Below, piece after piece: positions 25,370-38,137 of a stretch of DNA of 64,000 nucleotides. The DNA comes from Lota lota (taxonomy: Eukaryota; Chordata; Actinopteri; Gadiformes; Lotidae). The position numbers were made by a program, and so were the translations under genes. The notes beneath the pieces were generated by a model that worked only from the letters and a program-made list of their open reading frames with translations, had not been told where the DNA came from and made no database searches. Where the stretch lies: assembly GCA_026745465.1 (NCBI GenBank), contig JACYXH010000310.1, positions 5,248,001 to 5,312,000 of the forward strand. Reading direction: 5' to 3'. Position 1 is the stretch's first letter. Each line of letters starts with the position of its first letter.

Positions 25370-25880
25370 GCGTTAGTATAATTTTTAACGTGCGACATCA
25401 TCGCTTTGTAGGTTTCTGTGCATGGTGTGCAGCTGAGCTACGGCATGGCTGTATACGCGGAGCTCATTAAGAGGTTGTTTACGCTAGTCTCTCTTCTCCA
25501 CCCATGCTGTGCTTTGTAACGCGCTGCCGCCGCAGTCCCTGTCTTGCCACGAGCTACCTTCGCCCCTGGGGACCTGGGCCAGTGTGAGTCGGGTGGCTTG
25601 GTTATCTGGGAGAGATACGCGTGTGGCTTTGTCATAATTGCCCGCCTCATGAGCCTGCCACCTCCATTGCTATTTACCACGGTAAACCCTATTAGCCGAG
25701 CGCATATGTTAGCGGACCCGGACTTTAATTGTCCATCATTTTTTTTAATGTTGCCTGCTAATTAGCTTGGCTCGCCTTGGCCTTTCCTGTTGACGATATA
25801 ATGGGTTGAATGAGGCCTCATTAGTTCATTTGTTTACCCTGAAATAATTCTTATAGTCATTATTTAAAAAGTGGTTAGTC
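25370..25880. promoter_or_regulatory. Candidate conserved non-coding or CpG-containing element
   Basis: The block is richer in CpG than its surroundings (gtatacgcggagc, cgcgctgccgccgc, gagatacgcgtg) and contains gcctgctaattagcttgg. No exon with splice signals was seen. It could be a regulatory element or an unrecognised 5' exon of a non-coding RNA. This is inference from composition. Confidence 0.25.
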
Positions 25881-25918
25881 GTCACATCACCTCTTTTTAT
25901 TGGGGATGTTTTCCAGTA

Positions 25919-25972
25919 CCCCCCCCCCCCCCCCCCCCCCCCCCCCACACACACACTCACACACACGATATC
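25919..25972. repeat. Poly-C tract (28 C) plus short CA repeat
   Basis: C run at 25,919-25,946, followed by acacacacactcacacacac. Confidence 0.95.
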
Positions 25973-26663
25973 AGTTGATTTTTAACCAGTTGAGACTGTT
26001 CACATATGGGTGGTATCATGCAGACGACTTTGTTTGCACTGTGACTATCCCTCTATCCCCTAAACAACAGAGCAATATGTTCATGTTTTAGATGGCATCC
26101 TCCATTAATCATCAAACAAAGGCAGAATTGAGTTCAAATACCATCCTGTGTGCAGGGGTAGGACAGCGACTGCAGTAACTGGATATAAAATAACAGTTTT
26201 TATAAATCATCACACCCAGAAAACTACAACACGTGGAATCCAAAATATACAAAATTCTCCCTGCTGAGGAAAATGCAGCCTTTCCCAACTGCGGCGCAAG
26301 GGCAACTTCCAGAATATGAAAAGTGGGGAGGCAGTGCATGAGTTTGACAAATGGCAGTACACGTTGGCTCCTTATGTGGAACAGAGCATGTTAACCTCTC
26401 CTGCCTTGACAAAAATCACACGCTGGTGGTGGTGGTGCTGTGGAGGCAGGGAGAGAGGGAGGTCTCCTGGGACTGGATTGTGTCCTCCTTAGGCGGCTCC
26501 GTGGCCCTCTTCCTTGACGCATACTCAGGCATCCTGTGTCATTGATCATGTTGGAAGAGGCAGGGTGTTGCTCTGGTTTCATCATGCTTGCCAGACCATG
26601 TATAGTGGCTCCTCTATTCCAGGTCATTATACTACACTCTGTACAGATGGTATTGGCCTATAA

Positions 26664-26685
26664 CCCCCCCCCCCCCCCCCCCCCC
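26664..26685. repeat. Poly-C tract, 22 C
   Basis: Uninterrupted C run. Confidence 0.95.
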
Positions 26686-27489
26686 AAGAGGATTCAAGTT
26701 TCAAATTTTCCTGTCTGGAAAACGGGTAAGATGGCAGCTTGTGTTTTCGTCAAACTGGTCAAATATTGCACATAATGGCAGGAAGTGGTGTCTGCACTTT
26801 TTGGAAGTGTCATATTCTTGTTGCTATATATTAACCACTTATGACATTTTAGATACACATGTAGCTGCATCTGCATGTGTGTCTGTGTGTGCACCACTGC
26901 TCTCCTTCACCGATATTCTCTGAGTGACATGAGGGCTCTGAGGGTGGACGATTTTGGATGGTGATCAGGGTTCAATTCTGTTCAATTGGTTTTGGACTTT
27001 GCATGCTCTCCCTGTGTTTCCACCGGTTGCTACGGTAACCTCTAAATTCCAAAGACAGCCAGGTAACAAAGATGGATGTGACTGGTGTGTAAAACCACTT
27101 TGACACACACTGCAGGTTGCAGTAAAAATTTTCTTCTGTCCACGACATCATATCAAAATGTTTTCAAAAAACTATAATATCTTTAGTAACTATTTTTTTT
27201 TTTTTTTTTTTACTTTATCTAGTGCTGAAAATAAAAAGCAATATCCGGTGATACTTGTGTGAATGGTAGACATGTGTGAGCCTGCTATGGACTCATCTCC
27301 CTCCCTCACGCTTGTTACATATAGGCTGGGATGGGCTCTGACCCCAGACCACCTGACTAGACATCAGATGGTAGGAAGAAATGAATGGCATTAACTAACA
27401 ACTAACACTTTTCTCCACTTCCCTAAAACCTTCAAACGCAAAGGATTCACAATTGGTTTGATTGTGATTGATTTGATCACAAAGCAGTG

Positions 27490-27490
<1 letters not shown>

Positions 27491-27567
<77 letters not shown>
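27491..27567. repeat. (CA)n microsatellite with one TA interruption
   Basis: CA array of about 77 bp with a single cacacatacacaca interruption near 27,529. Confidence 0.97.
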
Positions 27568-27569
<2 letters not shown>

Positions 27570-30100
27570 AAACTTAAGCCTACACACTGCTAACTGACTC
27601 ACATCACATCTCATCACCCTCTACTGACGATCTAAATTTCTAAGTTGTTTTCTAACCCCTTGTTCAGGCTTATTGTGGTGGAGGGAGTGATACCAAAAGA
27701 TTGCGTGGCATTTTTGCAGCTTGCTAAAATTGTGGACCATCCCACCATTTGATTGGCTAATACTTCTGTACAAGAGAAGCTCGCAATCAATAGAGTAAGC
27801 GTAGGCAAAAACTCATGCCCAAATACAATATTTGACCGAAACTATATCACACCTTTTGTACCAGTCTTACCATCAACAACATTCAGAATTGTAACCCCTG
27901 GATATTTTGTGTTATCGAGCCCTCACCATCACTCCCGTTACCAACAGCTCCGCTGTCTGGAAATATTTCCATTTTCTTATTAATCTGATTCCCTGCTGTT
28001 TAGAAGCCTGAATGCTAGGCAAACCCCGGGACAAAAATATGCATCATAGTTTTTGCTCCAAATCAAATGACTTAGTATTATATTTTTTGCAGAGAGGTAC
28101 AAAGAACCTGATGCAATCAATAGCAAAAAAGGCAGCACGTTTTCATTAAGTGGAAAGCCCTTGTGTTGACTTTCCGGGCCCGCTAGTATTGATTCAGCAT
28201 GTCGGAGGAGAGAGGAGGGCCTTGTTGTCTGTTATGGCAGGGATTTCAAAACATTAGGGAGGGGTCCGTAGGTCACACAGTACACCACTGTGGCCTCCTA
28301 TCGAGACTTGTCGTTAATCAGGACAATGGAGCTGATTGCATTCCTCTTTCATTTATTCTCCAGAACACTTAAGACACAGGGGAGCATTCTGTTTCCCCAA
28401 ATATTCTCCTCTGACAAGCCATGGCTATTTATTTCCTTGTTTTTTACAAGGTACTGCTTATAAAAGACACCTTGGATGTCTTAAAACCAATGCATGGTCC
28501 CCATGATGCCTTCACTCTGCACTAGAGAAAAGTCCAACCCATTTTTAGACTGAATGTTGTTTTAATGCTTTTTGTTAAAGCTTGTTTGGACGGTTGGCAG
28601 AGGTACCCTTTGTAACCTGCATTTACGAGATCTACACATCCCAGGTTCAGAAAGTTAAATTTCTTTCCTGTATTTTAAGTCAACCCTCTGGAATGGCTAA
28701 TTAGCTAAACCTAAACATAGAACACATTAGGGACATTTTGGGTTGTGCGTGGGTGGAGCTAAAATATGTCTACATTTGTAAATTACAAAAATAAAATCAA
28801 AGAAATTACCTAGAAACTAAAGTTGTTCTCCAAAGTATGAAACTACAAGGTGTCTATGTAAGTAAGCATGGCATGTAAGATGGAAAAACTACCCCTCCTA
28901 ACATGAAATGGCTATCATATACAACACGATACAACAGGAAGATGTTAAGGTTGTGCCCGACCCTGGTTCTTTGTGTGTCTTTGTGCTTGTCTTTCTCCTT
29001 CTGTTCAGTCTATCTCTTTGTGTGCCAATCTGTTGTATTTGTCTGAGAGTGACGGTTGATTGGGTGATTTAATTAGTGGGTGTGACTGATGGTTGGTTGT
29101 GGGTGTGGCTCATGCTGACCGTTTCCAAGGTGGCAGCTGGGATATATAGATCAGCAGTGGAGAAGAAACCTTGACACTCTTCTCCCTCAGCCAATATGTA
29201 GAGCGTATTTCTGCTCTTCTGGTTCTTGACCTAAACCTCTTGTTGGTAGAATTGGAGTGAAGAATAATGAAGGGTAATCAAATTGAACAGACCAGACAGA
29301 CCTTTTCTAGCTCATTCAACTGTGTTGTGTTGGATTCAATTTTAGAGTAGGATGTGACCAACTCTGTTATTCACAACATATATGGCTTAGGTGGAGCTTG
29401 AAACACCAACAACATATAGCAATCACGATAGTAAGCAGTCCTGATTTGTATGTTAATGCATTGACAAGCTGGTTCAGCGAAGTCCCTGTGATTTTGTTAT
29501 CAAAAGTCACTACAGCCTATGTTCACAACAACTGTCCATTAAAAATGAAAGTTTCCTCCATGTTCTTCATACAATGTTTAAAGCTGTACATTTGAACAAC
29601 CCTTATTTGGGCTCAAGTTAATTAAACAAGGGTACTCAATATTTGAAGCTTCGGTTTCATGAGTACGAAAAGCTATTTATGTCTCCAAATAAGAAGATTC
29701 AAAATATGAAAATATCATATTTCTTTATATTTGATTTTGTCTTAATATTGATCCTGAATTTACCAAAAACTACAATATCCTGTCTGTTAGATAGATGCTT
29801 ACCTTGACTGATAAAACATTGCTTGAAATTGTTTGGTTTCAGACAATAACGGTGGGCTATATTTCCTACTGAAAAATGCACTTTTTGTCTTCAGACATTG
29901 GCAATGCATGTAACACACGTGTCCTTCAACATCAATTTTGCAACTTGGATTAAAAGTTTTGTGTTTTTAGCAAGTCTAACTTGTCTGTACCTTCCTTGTT
30001 ACTGAATGAGCAAATCCAAGTGTATACAGAGCCACTCTTCAGTACTACAGACTCACTCTTTCCTAACCCTAACCCTTTTCCCCATATCCCCAGCAAATCA
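27570..30100. other. Non-coding DNA
   Basis: No gene recognised. The stretch at about 27,990-28,450 is complex and repeat-free and might contain conserved non-coding sequence. Nothing supports an exon. Confidence 0.55.
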
Positions 30101-30102
30101 TA

Positions 30103-30103
<1 letters not shown>

Positions 30104-30134
<31 letters not shown>

Positions 30135-30135
30135 A
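30104..30135. repeat. Poly-C (21 C) followed by poly-A
   Basis: C run 30,104-30,124 followed directly by about 11 A. A short cctaaccctaaccc stretch lies about 30 bp upstream. Confidence 0.95.
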
Positions 30136-30795
30136 CGTATCTTACTCAATATAGAATTAAAGTCCACCCCAGTGTACTTTTTTTTTAGCCCAGTGTGTCA
30201 GTTGTGCGTGTATAGCATCGAAAACTGCAAAGTCGCAGGGTGGAACTAGCGAGCATGAGACGGGGAGCACTCAGGAAAATTAAAGTGAAACTTAGAGTCA
30301 CATTAGCGCCTCTGGGAAATGAATGGTTCGGTCTTGCGAGTCGCCACCATAGAGTTTATAAAATATATGCAGGTAGGAGCCATGACTTCACCCATATTTT
30401 CAAAGCGCTGTTTGACAGTCAGAGAAAAAGCTCTGGAGCAACCTGTCAATCAATGCAAACACCCTTCCCAACAAATGTAAGGCTATTGATGAAATGATTT
30501 TGAGTGACGACCATACATTATGCATTAGAGGAAGTGAAAGTAGCGATTGAGACCCAAACATGATGCGTAAACATGTCTTTACTTTTTTATAGACCGACTT
30601 TTATAGTTTTGTTTCATCCAGCATCATGAATTTTTATTATTATTATTATTGGAGAAGGAGAATAAATAAGAATAAATGATATATATACTTAAAAAAGGAA
30701 TGACAAAAATTCATTAGAGGAGCAGTGACAGTGGCGGTGCCGCAGACATTTAGAAAATGTTTGAGCAAAACTTATAAAATAGTATTGTAAAGCAT

Positions 30796-30991
30796 AATAA
30801 AAGTCCTGAACATGGTAGTATTTCCATACCAGTAAAGTAAAAGTACTGGACATGGTAGTATTTCTATACCAGTAAAATAAAAGCCCTATACGTGGTAGTA
30901 TTTCTATACCAGTATAATAAAAGCCCTATATGTGGTATAGTATTTCTATACCAGTAAAATAAAAATCCTGGATGTGGTAGTATTTCTATGC
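30796..30991 (+). repeat. Minisatellite, about 4.9 copies of a 40-bp unit
   Basis: Units start at 30,796, 30,836, 30,876, 30,916 and 30,958 and share tggtagtatttctataccag. Unit 4 has a 2-bp insertion (tggtatagtatt), making it 42 bp. Unit 5 is incomplete. Divergence between units is modest, so this is a moderately old tandem expansion. Confidence 0.92.
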
Positions 30992-31216
30992 ACCTGGCTG
31001 TTTGACATTACCTCTGTTGTTTCTTATACATTGGGGACACATCTTGAATCAATATCTTCTCTGTTTCTGTGTACAGACTGCAATGCATACATAAGCATTG
31101 CCCTGTTTTATGGAATGGAATGGAAAACAATGGAAAAGCTTTCAAGGAAAAGGAGGATGTTAGATAAAATGAACGACCAAGCTCTTACATACCTTTTGTT
31201 TAACAGCATTCTCATC

Positions 31217-31221
31217 TCTCT

Positions 31222-31260
<39 letters not shown>

Positions 31261-31298
31261 AGCTCTATTCATCCATCCATCCATCCATCAATCCATCC

Positions 31299-31355
<57 letters not shown>

Positions 31356-31361
31356 TAGATA
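31217..31361. repeat. Compound microsatellite (CT)n, (ATCC)n, (AT)n
   Basis: CT run (about 31,217-31,260), then an ATCC tetranucleotide run (about 31,270-31,298), then an AT run to about 31,352 and a short GATA run. Three different repeat motifs are adjacent. Confidence 0.95.
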
Positions 31362-32227
31362 GCCTCTACTAATTAACTCTGAAGAGATCCATACATACCA
31401 CTAGGTATGCTGGTGCCATGGTGAGTAGCGCTAAAATGGCTAAAAGCTCCCTTTGAACAAGTTGAACCTAATGCTACCTCTGGCTCTTTCCAGGGGGAGG
31501 AGGAGACCAGTGCTTGGCTTGTCAGACTACTGCCCTGCCAAGTTGCCCTGACACACCAAAGGTATGGACTGTGCACAAACAGAATTTTTAAGGTCTGTCC
31601 CACATCAAAGGCATGAATAGGAAATCAAAATCAACTGGAGAGGATCAATGAACTATATAATGCAATAGCGCTTGTGGGCAGAGTGGACGGCAGTGAAAGA
31701 AGACATCAGTTCCTCATCTAATGTTTGATCTTTTACTTCTGATAAGAAAGAGTTTTTCTAGCCTTTCTAACCCATTCTTTATTCCAGAATCCAAACAAGG
31801 TTTCTTTAGATATGCAAGTGCAAATACATCACAGAGCGTAGTTGCATTATATGTTCTTGAGTACTGTTTTGACACAATTGTTTTTCTGTTGATGGACATT
31901 GTTGGTGCTGTATTAAAAAATATTTAAACATAAACTGTGCTAATTTTGAATAAAGACGTCATAAAACCAGGAACAAAAATGGTTGTTCAATATACCTGTC
32001 AATATAATAAATGAGAAGAGAAGGAGAATAGAAGAGAAGATAATTGATTGTTATATTACATTTTCTCTGTTAAAGATAAATAAAAGTATAGTTAGAGAGA
32101 TTAAAGCAGCTTGAACTATGATATTATCTATAATAGGTTTCTATTTAAACTCAAGGTAAACTGGGATTTACCTCAAAGTCCCACTTTCTGAGGCTTAACT
32201 CCACATTTCTTTCCCAGCAGACTCTCA

Positions 32228-32298
32228 TAACACAGACACACAGACACACAGACACACAGACACACAGACACACAGACACACAGACACACAGACACACA

Positions 32299-32352
<54 letters not shown>
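32228..32352. repeat. 8-bp tandem repeat (acacagac)n passing into (CA)n
   Basis: About nine copies of acacagac precede a pure CA run of about 65 bp. The octamer equals four CA steps with one C-to-G change, so it probably arose from CA slippage after a point mutation. Confidence 0.93.
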
Positions 32353-32354
<2 letters not shown>

Positions 32355-32564
32355 GGGAAGACAGACATGTCTCAATAAAACTCCCATTAGAGATGAATGT
32401 TAATCAAGGTTAATTCTTCTCTTGGAAGCGTGAATAATTGAGTATAGAAATATATAATTATCCCAAAAAAGTTGTGCTGAATTTTGCAGCATAGAGCAAG
32501 TAGAAGAAACTAATATGAAACAAGTAAAAAATAAACAGTTTCGATAATTTTTTAACTATGAAAG

Positions 32565-32565
<1 letters not shown>

Positions 32566-32600
<35 letters not shown>
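32566..32600. repeat. Poly-G tract, 35 G
   Basis: Uninterrupted G run on the plus strand. Confidence 0.95.
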
Positions 32601-32601
<1 letters not shown>

Positions 32602-34054
32602 TTAAACAATCATGAAGATTGGATTAATTGAGTCAATGCTCAGTTAAGGCATAATGATCATCCAATAGCCCATACCTCAGCGAGTGGAAACATAGTTATT
32701 ACAGATAATACAGCCTAACATGATTACCCTTTAATCAACATGATCAACATATTCTTCTAACACTGTAAGGACCAATGGAGTAGGACAACTTTTCCTGTTG
32801 ATTATTTCCCTCACCTCAAAGACAAAAGCATAAAGGGAGACATTATTAAATTATTGCAGGGAGCAGTAATGTAGAGGCCCTGAGCAACGACTTCACAAGT
32901 AAACTTTTCTAAGTAAGGACATTTTCTTAAAAAAAAAAAAAAGCTAAACTTACCAGTTGATAAACAAAATAGTGGCAGCCATCCTGGGCGAGTCCTTAAG
33001 GGGAATGATTTCTCTGCACAGCATTACAACAGCCAATAAATACAAAGCAGTTGTTATGGGACCTGGTACACCGTGAGGTGCAAACACTACTTCCTGCCTC
33101 CAACATTCCCTGTTCTTTCATTAAGATAATGCCTGTGCACACACTGCTAAACAATAGTTTAACAGTGGTTTAGCTAGCCTAGGGGAAGAAGTGCCTGTGC
33201 TGGTTTCCACTATGGGCAGGTGTTTACATCGCTGACCTCGTTCACAAACAGCTGGAGCACAGAGTAACAAAGTAATACATTTTCGCTGTGTTCGATCCCT
33301 TAAGAAAAATGTCAGTCTTTTTTTGCCAGACAAAATACTTTTTTATTCAATTAAATCCGGTCTTTGAAAGGATTAACATTACCTCAATGTGCAAGTGAGA
33401 CACGATCCCATCCCATAGCGATGGAAACATGGGTAGGTTTCATAACCATGCCCGTCAATATATATATATATATATATTTATTAATAAAAACGTAGCGATT
33501 AGCTAAATGCTGCTTTTCTTGATAACAACGTCCGACTAGCCATGTTGTTCACATTAGGCTACGAGACAAGAAGTATGTCCATTTAGCCTAATGTCTGCTA
33601 CATGAAGACATATGATGCCGTGATATATAAATATATATAAATAGTGTTATCGTGTGGATTGTTTCATAGTCCAAAAAGGGTTATGCAATTTGGCAAGTCA
33701 CTTTTTGCATTATTGAATAAGTAAGTGCATATTAAGCAAAATATGCCAAATGAGTGAAATATTGCATGACGTTAGTTTTACGATAGAATTTATAACCAAT
33801 GCTAATAATCTAGCTAGATGGTAGGCCTACCAGTTAAAGTAGGCCAAGTAAGTGGTAAATATGTGTTTTTCATAGTTTACAACATTTAACAATGTGCCAT
33901 TTTTATTAAAATAGAGGTAGGCTACCTACGACATGGCACCCCCCTAAACAACAACAACAACACAAACAAAACCCGAAACAATTTAATAGATTTGAACGCA
34001 CATTTTACGTCTCATTTAGTGAGTGATGTTTTGAAAAAATTACATATTATTTTG

Positions 34055-34207
34055 TATTTATAGAATTTAGCATCCACGTAAACGTAAATACAAGGGAAAC
34101 GCTCGGCGGTGTAAATGGTCCCCTCCCACTCCTGCATCTCATTAAGCGATCTCGAAGCGCGAGGTGAAGTCTCCCCTCGTTCTGCCATACTGAAGCAGGT
34201 GTCCAAC
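34055..34207 (+). promoter_or_regulatory. Putative promoter / 5'UTR of the exon at 34,208
   Basis: The stretch before the start codon is enriched in CpG (about 14 CpG between 34,071 and 34,280) compared with the AT-rich flank, as expected around vertebrate transcription starts. A TATA-like tatttatag lies at 34,055-34,063, about 145 bp before the ATG. An upstream ATG at 34,115 is in the same frame and open to 34,208, which would add 31 residues. No transcription start can be fixed without RNA data. Confidence 0.45.
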
Positions 34208-34280
34208 ATGGCGATCACTGGCAACGGCTCTCTCGCTACTTTTCTCTTTTTATTCCTGATTCCAGCGGCTCTTCACAAAG
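34208..34280 (+). CDS. Putative first coding exon of a secreted or membrane protein (signal peptide)
   Basis: Translation from 34,208 begins MAITGNGSLATF and continues with FLFLFLIPAAL, then HK: a polar start, a hydrophobic core and a small-residue segment, which is a typical signal-peptide layout. The ATG has good context (caacatggcg). After 24 codons plus one base the frame reaches aaag|gtagga, a good GT donor, giving a phase-1 intron. Phase-1 introns right after the signal peptide are common in vertebrate extracellular, Ig-domain and receptor genes. Without the donor the frame runs on only to 34,345. An in-frame ATG at 34,115 could give a 31-residue longer N-terminus, but the signal peptide would then be internal, so 34,208 is preferred. 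I do not recognise the protein, and no second exon was found, so the first intron would be at least very large. Confidence 0.5.
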
Positions 34281-36855
34281 GTAGGATTAAGACCCTGTGG
34301 TGTTTCGTTGGATATACGTCTTTTCTGTGGAACTTCATCGGATAAAGGCGAAATAACATAGTCGACGTCTAGGGCAAGTTTTCATGGACGCGGTCTGTTG
34401 AGTTTGTGGATGGGTGTTATTTGGGAAAAGTAAGACATTTTAAGACCGACAGCAAAGTTGGGATATCGTATAAAGCGACCACTAGGAATATTGAATTAAA
34501 TCCACAAATTGGGGTCTGGTTCTTGGGCTGTTTTGTCTAAACGGCCATTGCAGATGTTTATGTCGCTCATGTAGCCTCGTATGAATCACTTTGGTCCGCT
34601 CACCATTACCATTCCTCGTCAGCGCTTTGGCTCTTTCTGCACTGTCAACTCTGATGAACGGGAATTATACAGTTTAACATTGGATTAACGTTACTGACTC
34701 GCATATGTGGCGTTTATTTGAAATTATATTTCTTCTCCGTTGCTATGAACCTGACTCTCGTTAGCGGAGTTACTTTTGTGGTGCGGTGTATATGTTGAGG
34801 ACGATGCGTGGATTGAATAGGCTTTCTGCTTCTGTGTGTGGTGTTTTGCTGTAGTCTGGTCAAATAGTGCGGCGATGTGGGAACTAGCAGTTTATCCAAT
34901 TTCCTGTGAATATTGAACTACGTGTCGATTTACTTTTTTTGTTTTCTTTACTGAACCTGCAATTGGAAAGACCAACTTGATCTTTTAGCTCATGTATGGA
35001 TGTTAAGAAATAACGGTGTTCGGGAACTGAAGCTCTCAGGATATTGTGACCTGTATGGCTAAGCATTACTAGAAAAACGGCTTGATGACGTTGTTCCCAC
35101 TGTGCCATATAATGGGATCTTAGCGGGATGCGTGACATGCCTACATTTGATTCACTAGTCAGACAAAATCAGATTATTCACAACCTATGGAATGACGTTT
35201 GAATCGCATGTGTGTTGCGAAAAGACGGGTCTACATGTTTTACTTTCGCCTTTTGAAGAAACAAAAATGGAGTAAACAACTAGTGTTCTGGGCTGGGATG
35301 CGCACTATCATCACCACGCACATTATTGTATATGGTATAACTGAGGATGGGGGGAGGTACGCTTCAAACAGACTTCTTTAGATCAAATGTGTAAAACAGG
35401 ACCACTTTATGATTCCAAATAATGGATAGACATTGTACAAAGCTGAAGCAATTACCTCGTTTAATAGTCTATGTAATGGTACTATAAAGACGAGTAGATT
35501 CTGTTACGGTGTTTTGTTGGAAACTCAAACTACCCTAGACAATGCCGCTCTCCTCTCCGGGAGCCTTTTTGTTTTAAGAATAATACATATATTAGATGCG
35601 CGTGTTTGTCACAATATGGATTATTCTGCAGACATAATCCGGGGTACATTTTGGCCATGAAATTGGCGCATAACAAACATGCCTTTTCCATCCACCGTAT
35701 TTGTGAAATGAATTGGACTGCCTTTGATGCGGGGAAGTCAGCCGACGAGGTTGTGTTGTTCTTTTAACAGTGGTCGGTGTTGCCCCCTCCTTCTGCAGGG
35801 TGCACTCGCAACACTGATTTCATACAAAGATTAGGGTACACTGGGAGTCCTTATCAATTATTTACCACAAGCACACAGTGCAGGCTTACATTGTGCTGAG
35901 CGTGGCAGGAGTTATTTTTTTTAAATTACATTATATATTAAGTTACTGCTGTAATGGTAAGGCTTGCAGAGTAATCTGCCACATTGCAGCCCTACACCGA
36001 TTAAACGTGTACAAGCGCTCCATATACAATCGATTGGCTATTGAAAAGAGTGTCTCACGAATCGCTCAGAGTAGGTTCACTGTTGCAGTTTTTTTTCTCG
36101 TTAAAAATTGGTTTACTGCACTCGACGTTTTCTAATGTGTGGAATATAGATAAGTCAAAAATTTTATAGTATTTTATTTCTTATTAGTCTAACAGCCAAA
36201 TAATAATAACGAACTGACAATTACCCTTTGTAATTGAAATACACAATACTGTTAAAATTGTCATACGTTATCACATGTTAGTAATATGTAATTAATTAGT
36301 TTTAATGCTTAGATATTTGTAGCTTTAATGCCAGGTTGGAAAATGGGTAACTGTAGGTCTGGAGCATGGTGGAGGGACTATATTTGTAGTCAGCAGTTGT
36401 AATTTTCAACATGAGTAGCAGTGATTTTCAAAACGCTATGTCCCGCCTCCCGCCTCTTGCATCCAAACAACCACACCCACACATCATCACCCAACCCCCT
36501 TCTCTCTTCCGGAGTCGTTGTCCTGTAGACGAGCTAACAGATGACAGAGCATAGTGTCGCATCTGGCCTTTGTGCACTTAGTGTAATCAAAGACAGACCA
36601 AAAGGGCTTAGGGCCCTACTTGTTAGTGAGCTGCCAACTGATTTGATGTCTTGTAAGGGCCTTAAATCTCCACGGATTGGGAGAGGGGAAGGGACATTTT
36701 ATTTACTAGTTTACAGTATAACTGTTAGTGTAAGGCTTTATGCTGAGGGTCAATGCAGCAAGCGTTGAGTAATTTTTCCATTGGTTCAGTTACCAGCTAC
36801 TGTGATCAGAACCTGTGATCCGAGCAAAAAGACAGTCATGTTTCCATTGCACAAA

Positions 36856-36991
<136 letters not shown>

Positions 36992-37259
36992 ACTTATTTG
37001 CTTTGAATGCTATCGATTCAAAAACCAAATTTCCACATGGAATTGTGGTCAAGTTTCTCAGATACAAAGTCCCAAATACGGTTCTGTATGTGCTGCAGAT
37101 ACCAGCATGAAAAGCAACTATCATGATGGGGGAAAAAAGCCTGAACTCTGGAAGGCCCAAATGGAGACGCAGACAACAACAGCTTGCTCCGACACTGCAT
37201 ACAATTTATTCAAAATAGCCTATTTTTGCAGCAGTTGATTTTCTGAACTCTTCCTCTGC

Positions 37260-37720
37260 TATTTTCCTTGATGAAACACACTTTCATTTAGCATGTGTCC
37301 ACCCTTTAAACATTGCGTGGAGTGCTTTGTGTGGCGGGAGAGCCAAACCAGAGAGCCACAGTGGCCTATTCTCCAAGACGGCAGACTTGTTCTCCTTAGT
37401 GATGTTGTAGTTAGCATGTAAAAATACATGCATTAAGGAAATCAATTCAGTTCACCAACGGGGTTCTTGTGAAACAGTTCATCGATGCGGTTGTAATCTT
37501 TCTGTTCAGCCAAAGGTAAATGAGTGTAAAAGGGAAGAGGCAAGTTTATTATAGGCGGTGCTGCTCTTCAATAATCAACAGCCCACATACAATATAGGAC
37601 AAGCAGGGCTGTCATTTGATGTCAGACATCCTCTCATCACAAAAAGGCGAGGCTGTAATTGAAAGCAGATTCATATTTTGAAAGGGCAGATGTCGGTACC
37701 GTTTGTTTATGCACCTGTTA
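37260..37720. promoter_or_regulatory. Candidate conserved non-coding element
   Basis: Complex sequence with no repeats and no ORF, directly downstream of the large GT array. It contains motifs such as ccaaaccagagagccac and gggctgtcatttgatgtcag. It is proposed as a possible intronic enhancer only on texture; conservation is untested. Confidence 0.2.
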
Positions 37721-38137
37721 TTTTCTCCCCAATGCTATTGGAATATTGTATGGATTCATATGTTTAATGTTGTATGGTCATGTTTAAACACAATTTAAGT
37801 TACACAGGAAGTTGTACAAACACCCAGCTTAGAGCTTTAGAATGGGGTGCCTAATAAAGGGGTCAGACAATGTGAATGGAGGTTTGGTCATTTGAAATGG
37901 CTCATTGGTGTCTGTCAGCTATCGCTGGATTTCCTGTGCATTTGTTTCATTTGTGTGCCAAGTCACCATTGATTCCGACTTATAATTTGTAAAACAATCT
38001 GATTAATTGTATCATTGTAATCAACTGCGAAAACTTTGCATTCAAAGATATTAGTCCAACTCTATTCCTCTGCAAGAAAATTTGCTGCCGTGAGCTCAGT
38101 GGCTGAGTAAGCACTGGATATAAATATTTTCAAATAG

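Larger units (their letters stand above)
31362..34000. other. Non-coding DNA upstream of the 34-kb exon
   Basis: No ORF is supported. It holds the acacagac/CA array, the G tract at 32.57 kb and an AT run at about 33,459-33,476. The last kilobase could include distal promoter sequence of the gene that starts at 34.2 kb. Confidence 0.55.

Noticed and set aside
30061-30076. Telomere-like cctaaccctaaccc
   Set aside because: Only two to three repeat units here and at about 56,472; far too short for an interstitial telomere.
30796-30991. Regularly spaced repeats as a CRISPR array
   Set aside because: The units are contiguous tandem repeats with no unique spacers, in eukaryotic DNA; the same applies to 58,075-58,284.
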